Positions 57,340 to 64,000 of a stretch of 64,000 bases of DNA are shown here, piece by piece. The notes beneath the pieces are model-generated. The model made no database searches, was not told the DNA's origin, and worked only from the letters and a program-made list of their open reading frames with translations. This DNA comes from Bacteroidota bacterium (GTDB lineage: Bacteria > Bacteroidota > Bacteroidia > Bacteroidales > FEN-979), in assembly GCA_026391805.1 (NCBI GenBank), contig JAPLDJ010000005.1:42743-106742 (forward strand), in the 5' to 3' direction. Each line of letters starts with the position of its first letter. The stretch's first letter is position 1. A program made the position numbers and the translations under genes.

Positions 57340-59133
57340 CTACATCCGGGAGGGGACATCGATTCCGAGTAACCACATTGCTTTTTTAATTACACTTCCG
57401 GTGAGGGAGGATAAGTTTAGCCGGAAAATTACTTTCTTCTGATCTTCTTCCTTCAGGACAGGAATCTCCTGGTAGAACTGGTTATATTCTTTCGAAAGGT
57501 CATAAACATAATTCGCAATCACCGCCGGGCTGTAATCTTCCCCTGCCTGCTTTACTACAGCAGGAAACTGGTGAAGGAGCTTCAGGATTTCTGTTTCAAC
57601 CGGCATCAATTCTCCATCCTCCATCCTCCATCCTCCATCTTCAGACCTCCGACCTCCGTCCTCTGACCTCCGCAAGAGCGACTGTATCCTCGCATACGTA
57701 TACTGTATGAACGGCCCTGTATTCCCGTTAAAATCGATCGATTCCTTCGGGTCGAAGAGCATGTTCTTTTTCGGGTCAACCTTCAGGATAAAATATTTTA
57801 AGGCACCGAGGCCGATGGTGCGGAACAATTCGTTTGCTTCGTCCTCTGAGAAATTATCTACTTTCCCCAGTTCACGGGTGGTTTCTTCGGCTGTCCGGAA
57901 CATCTCATCCATCAGGTCGTCGGCATCCACAACAGTTCCTTCGCGGGATTTCATCTTTCCTTCCGGAAGTTCCACCATTCCGTAGGAAAGGTGAAAGATC
58001 CTGCCGGACCATTCGCGGCCAAGCTTTTTCAGCACCAGCTTCAGTACATCGAAATGGTAATTCTGCTCATTTCCTACAACGTAGATCATTTTCAACGGAT
58101 GAAACTGATCGTGCCGGAGCTGGGCCGTGCCAAGGTCCTGGGTCATGTATACCGATGTTCCATCCGACCGGAGCAGGAGTTTCTCATCAAGCCCTTCTTC
58201 ACGGAGATCAATCCATATACTTCCGTCATCGCGTTTTTCAAGGCTGTTTTGTTCAACTCCTTTCATCACGATCTCTTTCCCGGCAAGATAGGTATCCGAT
58301 TCATGCTGCACCAGGTCGAAATCGACACCGAGTTTTCCGTAGGTTTCTTCAAAACCTTCAAACGCCCAGCCGTTCATGCGTGACCAGAGGCTGCGCGTTT
58401 CCGCATCGCCGGCTTCCCATTTCCGCAGCACATCCTGGGCTTCGAGCATCAGCGGTGCATTCCGCAGGGCATCGTCCTCATTCATTCCATCCGTGACAAG
58501 TACGTTGACCTCCTTTTTGTATTCCTGATCAAAAATCACATAATATTTACCGATGAGGTGATCGCTCTTCAATCCTGATGATGCGGGAGTTTCATTATTT
58601 CCCCACTTCATATACGCAAGCATCGACTTACAGATATGGATCCCTCGGTCGTTCACAAGATTGACCTTGACTGCCTTGTACCCGTTCGCCCCGAGGATGC
58701 GGGCAAGCGAAAATCCAAGCAGGTTGTTCCGGATATGCCCGAGGTGCAGCGGCTTGTTCGTATTGGGAGAAGAATATTCAACGATAACCGGGGCCTCTTC
58801 CCTCAATGGTTCAAAGCCGAAATGCTCTTCATTTAAATTTTTATCAAGGAAGGATTTCCAGTAATCATCTTTCAGGGTGAGGTTAAGAAAGCCTTTGATG
58901 ACATTGTATTCTTTTACTTCAGAGACATTCACGGCAAGGTATTCCCCGATCTCACTGGCTGTAACTTCAGGTGATTTTTTCGAGATCCTGCTTAACGGAA
59001 AGACGACGATCGTATAGTCGCCGTTAATTTCCTTTTTCGTTTTCTCCAATCCGATGGAAGCAACAGGCACAGTTTGTCCATACAGCTGGTGGATGGCTTC
59101 AGCAGTCTTTTCAAGTATCAGTGCTTCGATCAT
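57340..59133 (-). CDS. argS: Arginyl-tRNA synthetase
   Basis: 597 residues. The HIGH-type motif is SPNTNKPLHLGHIRNN, the KMSKS-type motif GKMKSREGTVVDADDLMDEM, and the C-terminal anticodon-binding domain ends GIDVPSRM. Between QYTYARIQSLL and the anticodon domain, residues 488-508 are a Glu/Asp/Gly/Arg stretch (RRSEDGG twice, then WRMEDGE) encoded by repeat DNA of the type otherwise found between genes. The rest is intact, so the enzyme should be active. Confidence 0.95.
   Translation of the reverse strand: MIEALILEKTAEAIHQLYGQTVPVASIGLEKTKKEINGDYTIVVFPLSRISKKSPEVTASEIGEYLAVNVSEVKEYNVIKGFLNLTLKDDYWKSFLDKNLNEEHFGFEPLREEAPVIVEYSSPNTNKPLHLGHIRNNLLGFSLARILGANGYKAVKVNLVNDRGIHICKSMLAYMKWGNNETPASSGLKSDHLIGKYYVIFDQEYKKEVNVLVTDGMNEDDALRNAPLMLEAQDVLRKWEAGDAETRSLWSRMNGWAFEGFEETYGKLGVDFDLVQHESDTYLAGKEIVMKGVEQNSLEKRDDGSIWIDLREEGLDEKLLLRSDGTSVYMTQDLGTAQLRHDQFHPLKMIYVVGNEQNYHFDVLKLVLKKLGREWSGRIFHLSYGMVELPEGKMKSREGTVVDADDLMDEMFRTAEETTRELGKVDNFSEDEANELFRTIGLGALKYFILKVDPKKNMLFDPKESIDFNGNTGPFIQYTYARIQSLLRRSEDGGRRSEDGGWRMEDGELMPVETEILKLLHQFPAVVKQAGEDYSPAVIANYVYDLSKEYNQFYQEIPVLKEEDQKKVIFRLNLSSLTGSVIKKAMWLLGIDVPSRM
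57610..57672 (-). repeat. Intergenic-type repeat DNA inside argS
   Basis: Read on the minus strand, GGAGGTCAGAGGACGGAGGT is followed by tandem GATGGAG words. It is 63 bases, in frame, and matches the word types at 59178-59245 and 30946-31017. Confidence 0.8.
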
Positions 59134-59345
59134 CGGCAGGAATTGAGAGACAAAAATACATTAATTTTCGTTTATGCCCGAGGTCGGAGGTCAGAGGTTG
59201 GAGGTCGGAAGTCGGAAGATGGAGGATGGAAGATAGAGGATGGAGTATTTCTGTGACTTAATCTGTGTAATCCCTGCCGGCCGGCAGGCAGGTGTGGATA
59301 TCTGTGGTGAATAATGAAATGCGAAAAGCGAAGTAGCGAGGTATC
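59134..59345. repeat. Repeat-filled gap upstream of the first small secreted protein
   Basis: Contains GAGGTCGGAGGTCAGAGGTT and GGAAGATGGAGGATGGAAG words (59178-59245), AATCTGTG words (59256-59310) interrupted by the GC-rich perfect palindrome CCTGCCGGCCGGCAGG (59273-59288), and GCGAAAAGCGAAGTAGCGAG (59322-59341). No gene seen. Confidence 0.6.
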
Positions 59346-59584
59346 AAAATAATCTTTGGTAAATCTTTACTTATTTCCTTTCTTCTTTTGGCAGTTTTTG
59401 AGGAGAACAGGTACTTCAGGTTTACAGGTTCCGCAAAAATTCAGGACTCATCACTCCAGATCTGGTTTTTTTCCGAAACCGTTTGGATTTTTTCCGAAAC
59501 CCCGTGTATCCTCCGCAGGGATCAATTTCTCCTGCGGCCGGACCGGGTATACCTTTGTCTCATAAAACCTAAAAAAACAACGCC
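59346..59584 (+). promoter_or_regulatory. Duplicated upstream region, copy 1, with 21-base-spaced direct repeat and promoter
   Basis: About 240 bases closely match 60218-60456. Inside are two TTCCGAAACC units at 59471 and 59492, exactly 21 bases apart, each preceded by T-runs, and a TACCTTTG -7 element at 59550-59557, 28 bases before the ATG. The repeat pair is about 50-80 bases upstream of the -7, a plausible activator or repressor site. Confidence 0.6.
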
Positions 59585-60004
59585 ATGAAAACAATTGCAA
59601 AAATCCTTATCGCCCTGAGTGCCCTGACCATCTCTTTCACTGCTCACGCTAAAGGCGGAGAAAATTCAGTATCAGCCCTTGCAATCACCTATAAGGTAAT
59701 TGTACACATGCCTGCTGCAACTCCCAGTGTTTTACGGGGAGTCTTTGTGGTTATAACCGACGAAACCGGACGCCTTGTTGCTCCGGCACAGCTTCTGATC
59801 TCTGGTAAAACCGAATACAAGTTTGCAGAGAGCGGTCCGGTGAAGGGCATCCGCGTTGCAAAACTGAGCAACGGCCTCCGTCCGCACGCTGATTCCTGGA
59901 TCAGCAATGAGGATATGAAAGCCGGGTTATTCCAGAACGGAGCCAGCTACCTGTTCAACCTCTATATTTCACTTCCGGTGCCGGATAAAGCAAATATTGA
60001 TTAA
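59585..60004 (+). CDS. Small secreted protein, paralogue 1
   Basis: 139 residues with a signal peptide ending at about TAHA. The mature part is beta-predicted with YKVIVHMP, RGVFVVITDETGRLVAP, QLLISGKTEYKFAE, GIRVAKL and SYLFNLYISLP. It shares this framework with the next gene (YKVxVHxP, VFVV, VAPxQLL, FAE, AKL, YLFNL) but no family is recognised. It could be a transthyretin- or CNA-B-like single domain. A terminator follows. Confidence 0.7.
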   Translation: MKTIAKILIALSALTISFTAHAKGGENSVSALAITYKVIVHMPAATPSVLRGVFVVITDETGRLVAPAQLLISGKTEYKFAESGPVKGIRVAKLSNGLRPHADSWISNEDMKAGLFQNGASYLFNLYISLPVPDKANID

Positions 60005-60025
60005 CAGAAATCCTTTAACCAGGAG

Positions 60026-60055
60026 AGCCGGGCAGCGATGTCCGGCTTTTTTTAT
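60026..60055 (+). terminator. Rho-independent terminator after small secreted protein 1
   Basis: The stem AGCCGG/CCGGCT with a loop of about 10 bases is followed by a T-run. A near-identical terminator follows the second copy at 60888-60917. Confidence 0.8.
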
Positions 60056-60059
60056 TTCA

Positions 60060-60217
60060 ATTGGTGAAGTGGTGAGCTGGTGAGTTAATTAGCTAGTAAA
60101 CTGGTGAACTGGTGAGGTGGTGAGGAATTAAGTCTGAAGTAAAATAAATTCTGTGACTTAATCTGTGGAAATCTGTGGTGAATAATAAATAGCGAAAAGC
60201 GAAATAGCGAGGTAGCG
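60060..60217. repeat. Repeat words between the two duplicated units
   Basis: GGTGAACTGGTGAGGTGGTG words (60062-60125), AATCTGTG words (60158-60180) and AATAGCGAAAAGCGAAATAG (60187-60206). No gene seen. Confidence 0.55.
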
Positions 60218-60456
60218 AAATAATCTTTGGTAAATCTTTACTTATTTCCTTTCCTCTTTTGGCAGTTTTTCAGGAGAAAGGGTACTTCAGATTTACTGGT
60301 TCCGCAAAAATTCAGGACTGTTCACTCCTGATCTGGTTTTTTTCCGAAACCGTTTGGATTTTTCCCGAAACCAAGCGTATCCTCCGCAGGGATCAATTTC
60401 TCCGGCCGCCAAACCGGGTATACCTTTGTCTTACAAAACCCAAAAAAAACAACGCC
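60218..60456 (+). promoter_or_regulatory. Duplicated upstream region, copy 2, with 21-base-spaced direct repeat and promoter
   Basis: Matches 59346-59584 at roughly nine bases in ten by eye. TTCCGAAACC at 60342 and TCCCGAAACC at 60363 keep the 21-base spacing. The -7 element TACCTTTG is at 60421-60428, 28 bases before the ATG. The frame that runs open through this region upstream of 60457 is not coding, since the same is not true of copy 1. Confidence 0.6.
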
Positions 60457-60864
60457 ATGAAAACAATCGCAGCAATTATCGCCTTCGGTACCCTGATGAT
60501 CTCTATTTCTCTTTTCGCCGGAAACTCAAATCTTGTTTCAGGAACTGTTAATTATAAAGTACAGGTTCACCTTCCCAAGGATATCCCGTTCTATACAAGG
60601 AACGTCTTTGTGGTTCTGGTCGACGAGAACAACAACCGGGTGGCCCCGGAACAACTGCTCCGCTTCGGTGTTTATACCTATAACTTCGCAGAGAAAACCA
60701 GTATCGAGGGAACAAGGATTGCCAAACTGGTCTATACAGATGGTAACACAACTGTACTGTTCCATGCCTTACCCGATTCCCAGACCGGCAAGTTCACCGT
60801 CGGCAATACATACCTTTTCAACCTTAACATGGTATTTGAGAATTCAGGAAAGAATGGAGAATAA
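60457..60864 (+). CDS. Small secreted protein, paralogue 2
   Basis: 135 residues from the ATG at 60457, the position equivalent to the start of paralogue 1; a longer open frame upstream runs through the duplicated promoter region and is rejected. Signal peptide MKTIAAIIAFGTLMISISLF, then YKVQVHLP, RNVFVVLVDENNNRVAPEQL, YTYNFAE, TRIAKLVY and YLFNLNMVF. Function unknown. Protein identity to paralogue 1 is clearly lower than that of their upstream DNA. Confidence 0.7.
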   Translation: MKTIAAIIAFGTLMISISLFAGNSNLVSGTVNYKVQVHLPKDIPFYTRNVFVVLVDENNNRVAPEQLLRFGVYTYNFAEKTSIEGTRIAKLVYTDGNTTVLFHALPDSQTGKFTVGNTYLFNLNMVFENSGKNGE

Positions 60865-60887
60865 TCTTTCCTGCTATATATCCGCGA

Positions 60888-60917
60888 AGCCGGGCAGAGA
60901 TGTCCGGCTTTTTTTTT
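60888..60917 (+). terminator. Rho-independent terminator after small secreted protein 2
   Basis: The stem AGCCGG/CCGGCT is followed by a run of nine T; copy of the terminator at 60026. Confidence 0.85.
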
Positions 60918-60925
60918 CAACCACT

Positions 60926-60957
60926 TTTGCCCATGTCACAAAAACTCAGTAAGTTTG
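60926..60957 (+). promoter_or_regulatory. Full Bacteroidota promoter TTTG-N20-TAAGTTTG
   Basis: TTTG at 60926 and TAAGTTTG at 60950 with a 20-base spacer is a perfect match to the primary-sigma consensus, 63 bases before the ATG of the P-loop protein gene. Confidence 0.8.
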
Positions 60958-61020
60958 CATACCAATCCCCGAAATTTCAAATCCGACATAACATCCAAAA
61001 CTCAAAAAAATGAGATCAGT

Positions 61021-62367
61021 ATGAAAAAGAACGTAATCATCATCGGCGCGGCCGGAAGGGATTTTCACAACTTCAACACCTACTACAGGGACAATGCTAA
61101 CTTTAATGTCGTTGCTTTTACAGCTGCTCAGATCCCCGACATAGACGGCAGGAAATACCCGGCAAAACTTGCCGGAAAACTTTATCCCAAAGGGATCCCG
61201 ATCTACGCTGAAGCAGAGTTACCCGCACTGATCAAGAAATTCGATGTCCAGGTCTGCAATTTCGCATACAGTGATGTTCCTTACCAGCGTGTAATGAACG
61301 TCGGTGCACTTGTGAATGCAGCTGGCGCCAATTTTATCCTGCTGGGACCGAAGGACACGTATGTTAAGAGCACCAAGCCCGTCATCGCAGTTTGTGCTAC
61401 CCGCACCGGCAGTGGAAAAAGCCAGACTTCCCGCAGGATCATCGAGATCCTGATGGCAAAAGGACTTAAGGTTGTGGCCGTGCGTCACCCCATGCCGTAT
61501 GGTGACCTGGTCGCCCAGAAAGTTCAGCGTTTTGCTACCGTTGCCGACCTTGCCAAGCACAAATGTACGATCGAAGAGATGGAAGAGTACGAACCCCATG
61601 TCGTTCGCGGAAACGTGATCTATGCAGGCGTGGATTATGAGGCCATCCTCCGTGCAGCAGAAAAAGATCCGAAAGGTTGTGATATTATTCTCTGGGACGG
61701 CGGAAACAACGATTTCCCCTTCTACAAACCCGACCTTATGGTTACTGTAGCCGATCCGCACCGCCCCGGCGCTGAACGGAACTATTATCCCGGCGAGGTG
61801 AACATCCGCATTGCAGATGTTGTTGTTATGAACAAGATCGATACGGCCTACCCGGAAAACATAACCACTGTCAGGGAGAACATTCATGCCCTGAACCCGG
61901 GTGCCATCGTAGTTGACGGTGCTTCCCCGATCCGTGTTGACGATGAAAGCATCATCCGCGGAAAAAAAGTTCTTGTGATCGAAGACGGCCCTACACTTAC
62001 CCATGGCGAGATGAAGATCGGTGCCGGCGTTGTTGCCGCCCTGAAATACGGAGCTTCTGAACTTGTTGACCCGAGACCTTATGTTGTCGGGAAACTGGCT
62101 GAAACCTTCCGGATCTACCCGAACATCGGCCAGCTTTTGCCGGCCATGGGCTATGGCGAACAGCAGATCAGGGATCTTGAGGCTACCATCAACAAGGTGA
62201 AATGCGACAGTGTTGTCATCGCCACCCCGATTGACCTCAACCGCCTGATCAAGATCAAAAAGCCCAACACACGGGTATATTATGATCTGCAGGAGATCGG
62301 CAAACCCGATCTGGATGATATCCTCAACGATTTCCTGAAAGCAAAAAAAATCAAAACTAAAAAATAA
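61021..62367 (+). CDS. Cyclic 2,3-diphosphoglycerate synthetase-like P-loop protein
   Basis: 448 residues from the ATG at 61021; 22 upstream in-frame residues overlap the promoter and are excluded. The N-terminal third is Rossmann-like (NVIIIGAAGRDFHNFNTYYRDN). The central P-loop is ATRTGSGKSQTSRRI, followed by VAVRHPMPYGDL, WDGGNNDFPFYKPDLMVTVADPHRPG and MNKIDTA, a GTPase-like specificity motif. This is the COG2403 group, which contains archaeal cyclic 2,3-diphosphoglycerate synthetase; bacterial members are unproven. It has a strong promoter and terminator of its own, ahead of pyrBI. Confidence 0.8.
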   Translation: MKKNVIIIGAAGRDFHNFNTYYRDNANFNVVAFTAAQIPDIDGRKYPAKLAGKLYPKGIPIYAEAELPALIKKFDVQVCNFAYSDVPYQRVMNVGALVNAAGANFILLGPKDTYVKSTKPVIAVCATRTGSGKSQTSRRIIEILMAKGLKVVAVRHPMPYGDLVAQKVQRFATVADLAKHKCTIEEMEEYEPHVVRGNVIYAGVDYEAILRAAEKDPKGCDIILWDGGNNDFPFYKPDLMVTVADPHRPGAERNYYPGEVNIRIADVVVMNKIDTAYPENITTVRENIHALNPGAIVVDGASPIRVDDESIIRGKKVLVIEDGPTLTHGEMKIGAGVVAALKYGASELVDPRPYVVGKLAETFRIYPNIGQLLPAMGYGEQQIRDLEATINKVKCDSVVIATPIDLNRLIKIKKPNTRVYYDLQEIGKPDLDDILNDFLKAKKIKTKK

Positions 62368-62370
62368 TTA

Positions 62371-62394
62371 AAGGGGCATAAGCCCCTTTTTTTT
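62371..62394 (+). terminator. Rho-independent terminator between the P-loop gene and pyrB
   Basis: The stem AAGGGGC/GCCCCTT with a 4-base ATAA loop is followed by eight T. Confidence 0.88.
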
Positions 62395-62424
62395 ATCTTT
62401 ATCTGTCCATTAAAAACACCGCCG

Positions 62425-63333
62425 ATGAAAAACAAAAGCCTTGTTTCAATCAATGATTTTACACGTGAAGAACAGATCCGGATCCTTGACCTGGCTGAAG
62501 AATTCGAAAAGAAACCCACCCAGAAGATCCTCCAGGATTTCGTAGTTGCCACACTCTTTTTCGAACCGTCAACGAGGACGCGGCTCAGCTTTGAGAGCGC
62601 CGCTTCCCGGCTGGGAGCGAAGGTGATCGGCTTCTCTGAGCCCGGCTCAACCAGTGTTCAGAAAGGCGAATCGCTCCGGGATACCATCCGGACTGTCAGC
62701 AATTATTCCGACATCATCGTCATGCGTCACCCGAAAGAGGGAAGCGCCCGGTTTGCCAGCGAAGTGGCCGATGTTCCCATCATCAATGCCGGCGACGGGG
62801 CCAACCAGCACCCGACACAAACCCTGCTCGACATGTTCTCGATCCGGAAAACCCAGGGAACGCTCGATAACCTGAATGTCGCCTTCGTGGGAGACCTTAA
62901 ATACGGAAGGACTGTTCACTCGCTGGTGATGGCACTGACGAATTACAATACCACCTTCCACCTTGTTTCACCTGAATCACTCAAGCTTCCCAGCATTGTC
63001 AAAATGCACATCAAGGAAAAAAACCTCACCTATTACCAGTACACGGATATCCTGGAGGTCATCCCGGAAGTTGATATCCTGTACATGACGCGCATCCAGA
63101 AAGAAAGGTTTTCCGACCCCATCGAATACGAGCAGGTAAAGAACTCCTATACGCTCAGGAATCCGATGCTTGAGAATGCAAAACCCAACATGCGCATCCT
63201 GCATCCCCTGCCGCGTGTGAATGAGATCACGATTGATGTGGATGAGAACCCCATGGCCTATTATTTCACCCAGGCGCTGAACGGAGTATACGTCAGGCAG
63301 GCACTTCTGGCCACCATTTTAGGAGTAAAATAG
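62425..63333 (+). CDS. pyrB: Aspartate carbamoyltransferase catalytic subunit
   Basis: 302 residues. The carbamoyl-phosphate site FEPSTRTRLSFESA, the SVQKGESLRDT loop, VMRHPKEGSARFASE, GDGANQHPTQTLLD and HPLPRVNEI are all present. It makes carbamoyl-aspartate in pyrimidine synthesis. pyrI follows after 48 bases, so the enzyme should be the allosteric, E. coli-like c6r6 type. Confidence 0.97.
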   Translation: MKNKSLVSINDFTREEQIRILDLAEEFEKKPTQKILQDFVVATLFFEPSTRTRLSFESAASRLGAKVIGFSEPGSTSVQKGESLRDTIRTVSNYSDIIVMRHPKEGSARFASEVADVPIINAGDGANQHPTQTLLDMFSIRKTQGTLDNLNVAFVGDLKYGRTVHSLVMALTNYNTTFHLVSPESLKLPSIVKMHIKEKNLTYYQYTDILEVIPEVDILYMTRIQKERFSDPIEYEQVKNSYTLRNPMLENAKPNMRILHPLPRVNEITIDVDENPMAYYFTQALNGVYVRQALLATILGVK

Positions 63334-63381
63334 TATACTGAGTTTGTAAAGTTCATAAAGTTTATAAAGGAACAGCAACAG

Positions 63382-63849
63382 ATGGAAAATAACGAAACAA
63401 GAAAAGAACTTAAAGTCACTGCGATCGGGAACGGTTCGGTCATCGATCACATCCCGGCAGAGAATGTATTCCAGGTCATCCGGATCCTGAACCTCGAAGC
63501 GTTCAGCGACATGGTCCTCTTCGCGACCAACCTCGAAAGCCAGAAGATGGGAAAAAAAGGTATCATCAAGATCAGCAATAAATTCTTCCGCCCGGATGAG
63601 ATCAACAAGATCGCCCTTGTGGCACCTACGGCCACGCTTATCATCATCAGGGATTTCAAAGTTGCCGAAAAGAAAAAGGTGGAGGTGCCCGACACGGTCG
63701 AGAAGATCGTAAAATGCTTCAACCCGAACTGTATTACCAACCATGAAAATGTTTCCACACGGTTTACCGTGATCGACAAAGGCGACCTCAGGCTGCAGTG
63801 CCATTACTGTGAAAAGGTCACTTCGGGGAAATCGATATCGTTTTTATAA
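63382..63849 (+). CDS. pyrI: Aspartate carbamoyltransferase regulatory subunit
   Basis: 155 residues, full length. The nucleotide-binding domain (KVTAIGNGSVIDHIPAENVFQVI) precedes the zinc domain with CFNPNC and CHYCEKV, the four-Cys zinc ligand set. It mediates CTP feedback on PyrB; CTP comes from the PyrG encoded at 19062. Confidence 0.96.
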   Translation: MENNETRKELKVTAIGNGSVIDHIPAENVFQVIRILNLEAFSDMVLFATNLESQKMGKKGIIKISNKFFRPDEINKIALVAPTATLIIIRDFKVAEKKKVEVPDTVEKIVKCFNPNCITNHENVSTRFTVIDKGDLRLQCHYCEKVTSGKSISFL

Positions 63850-63873
63850 ATCCGATTGTCAAACAAAAACCAT

Positions 63874-64000
63874 ATGAAAAAACTCGTTCTTTTCATTTCC
63901 ATCCTAAGCATTGCAGCCGTGGCTTCTGCCCAGCAGCCAAAAACCCCGGGCGTCATGAAAGAAGGGAAACCCGGTTATTTCCAGAATACCATCATGAAAG
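63874..64000 (+). CDS. Start of a secreted protein, cut by window edge
   Basis: 42 residues are visible from the ATG at 63874, 24 bases after pyrI. MKKLVLFISILSIAAVASAQ is a type I signal peptide. The mature start (QPKTPGVMKEGKPGYFQNTI) is not recognised. It may be co-transcribed with pyrBI. Confidence 0.65.
   Translation, partial: MKKLVLFISILSIAAVASAQQPKTPGVMKEGKPGYFQNTIMK

Noticed and set aside
60259..60456. 65-residue N-terminal extension in frame with small secreted protein 2
   Set aside because: It runs through the duplicated promoter block. In copy 1 the equivalent frame does not join the gene, and the signal peptide starts at 60457.

Overview
The window is chromosomal DNA of a member of the Bacteroidota, most likely an anaerobic or facultative relative of the Bacteroidales. 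Support: about a dozen genes are preceded by the Bacteroidota -7 promoter element TAnnTTTG, sometimes with a TTTG/TTG-like -33 element; SecD and SecF are fused; there are a TonB-dependent receptor, a PorE-like OmpA protein, a Bacteroidota-type YidC and PyrBI. HydE points to [FeFe]-hydrogenase and MqnA to futalosine-route menaquinone synthesis. No rRNA, tRNA, CRISPR array, phage or insertion sequence was seen. Most of the window is housekeeping and envelope biology, and the surprises lie in gene fusions, regulatory DNA and repeats.

Layout. 1-6.5 kb: a minus-strand operon (zinc phospholipase C-like protein, lipoprotein, peptidase M19-like enzyme cut by the window edge), a lone secreted protein, and a plus-strand trio of two lipoproteins and an outer-membrane barrel. 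6.5-16 kb: ychF, hydE, rlmD, aroK, then DUF1573, yajC, ybbR-like and coaE, then a TonB-dependent receptor with a small membrane protein upstream. 16-22.3 kb: mqnA, yidC, pyrG, a 590-base gap full of hairpin repeats, and gap. 22.3-34 kb: a GxxExxY gene framed by inverted repeats, then a phosphate region: PhoB/PhoR-type two-component pair, phoU-pstB-pstA-pstC-pstS-porin as one minus-strand operon, and two tandem PiT transporters. Three sites upstream of these phosphate genes carry TGTTAA-type direct repeats at exact 11-base spacing, which I read as the Pho box of this organism.

34-48.8 kb: secDF, a PorE-like protein with an apparently dead retropepsin-like C-terminal domain, purM, prfA, pyrF, ilvE, htpG, lemA and two TPM-domain proteins. 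48.8-59 kb: a 1656-residue protein made of two complete UvrA2-like units joined by a linker encoded by intergenic-type repeat DNA, an M64 peptidase, a two-gene ABC exporter, and argS, which carries the same repeat type in frame. 59-64 kb: two tandemly duplicated small secreted proteins whose upstream DNA is more alike than the proteins, a cyclic-2,3-diphosphoglycerate-synthetase-like P-loop protein, pyrB, pyrI, and the start of another secreted protein.

The best candidates for something undescribed are the tetra-ABC UvrA fusion and the capture of repeat DNA as protein linkers in it and in argS, the pseudo-retropepsin on the PorE-like protein, the 11-base-phased Pho box array, the covarying three-hairpin repeat, and the GxxExxY cassette with terminal inverted repeats. 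All calls are from reading the sequence; no database search was run.
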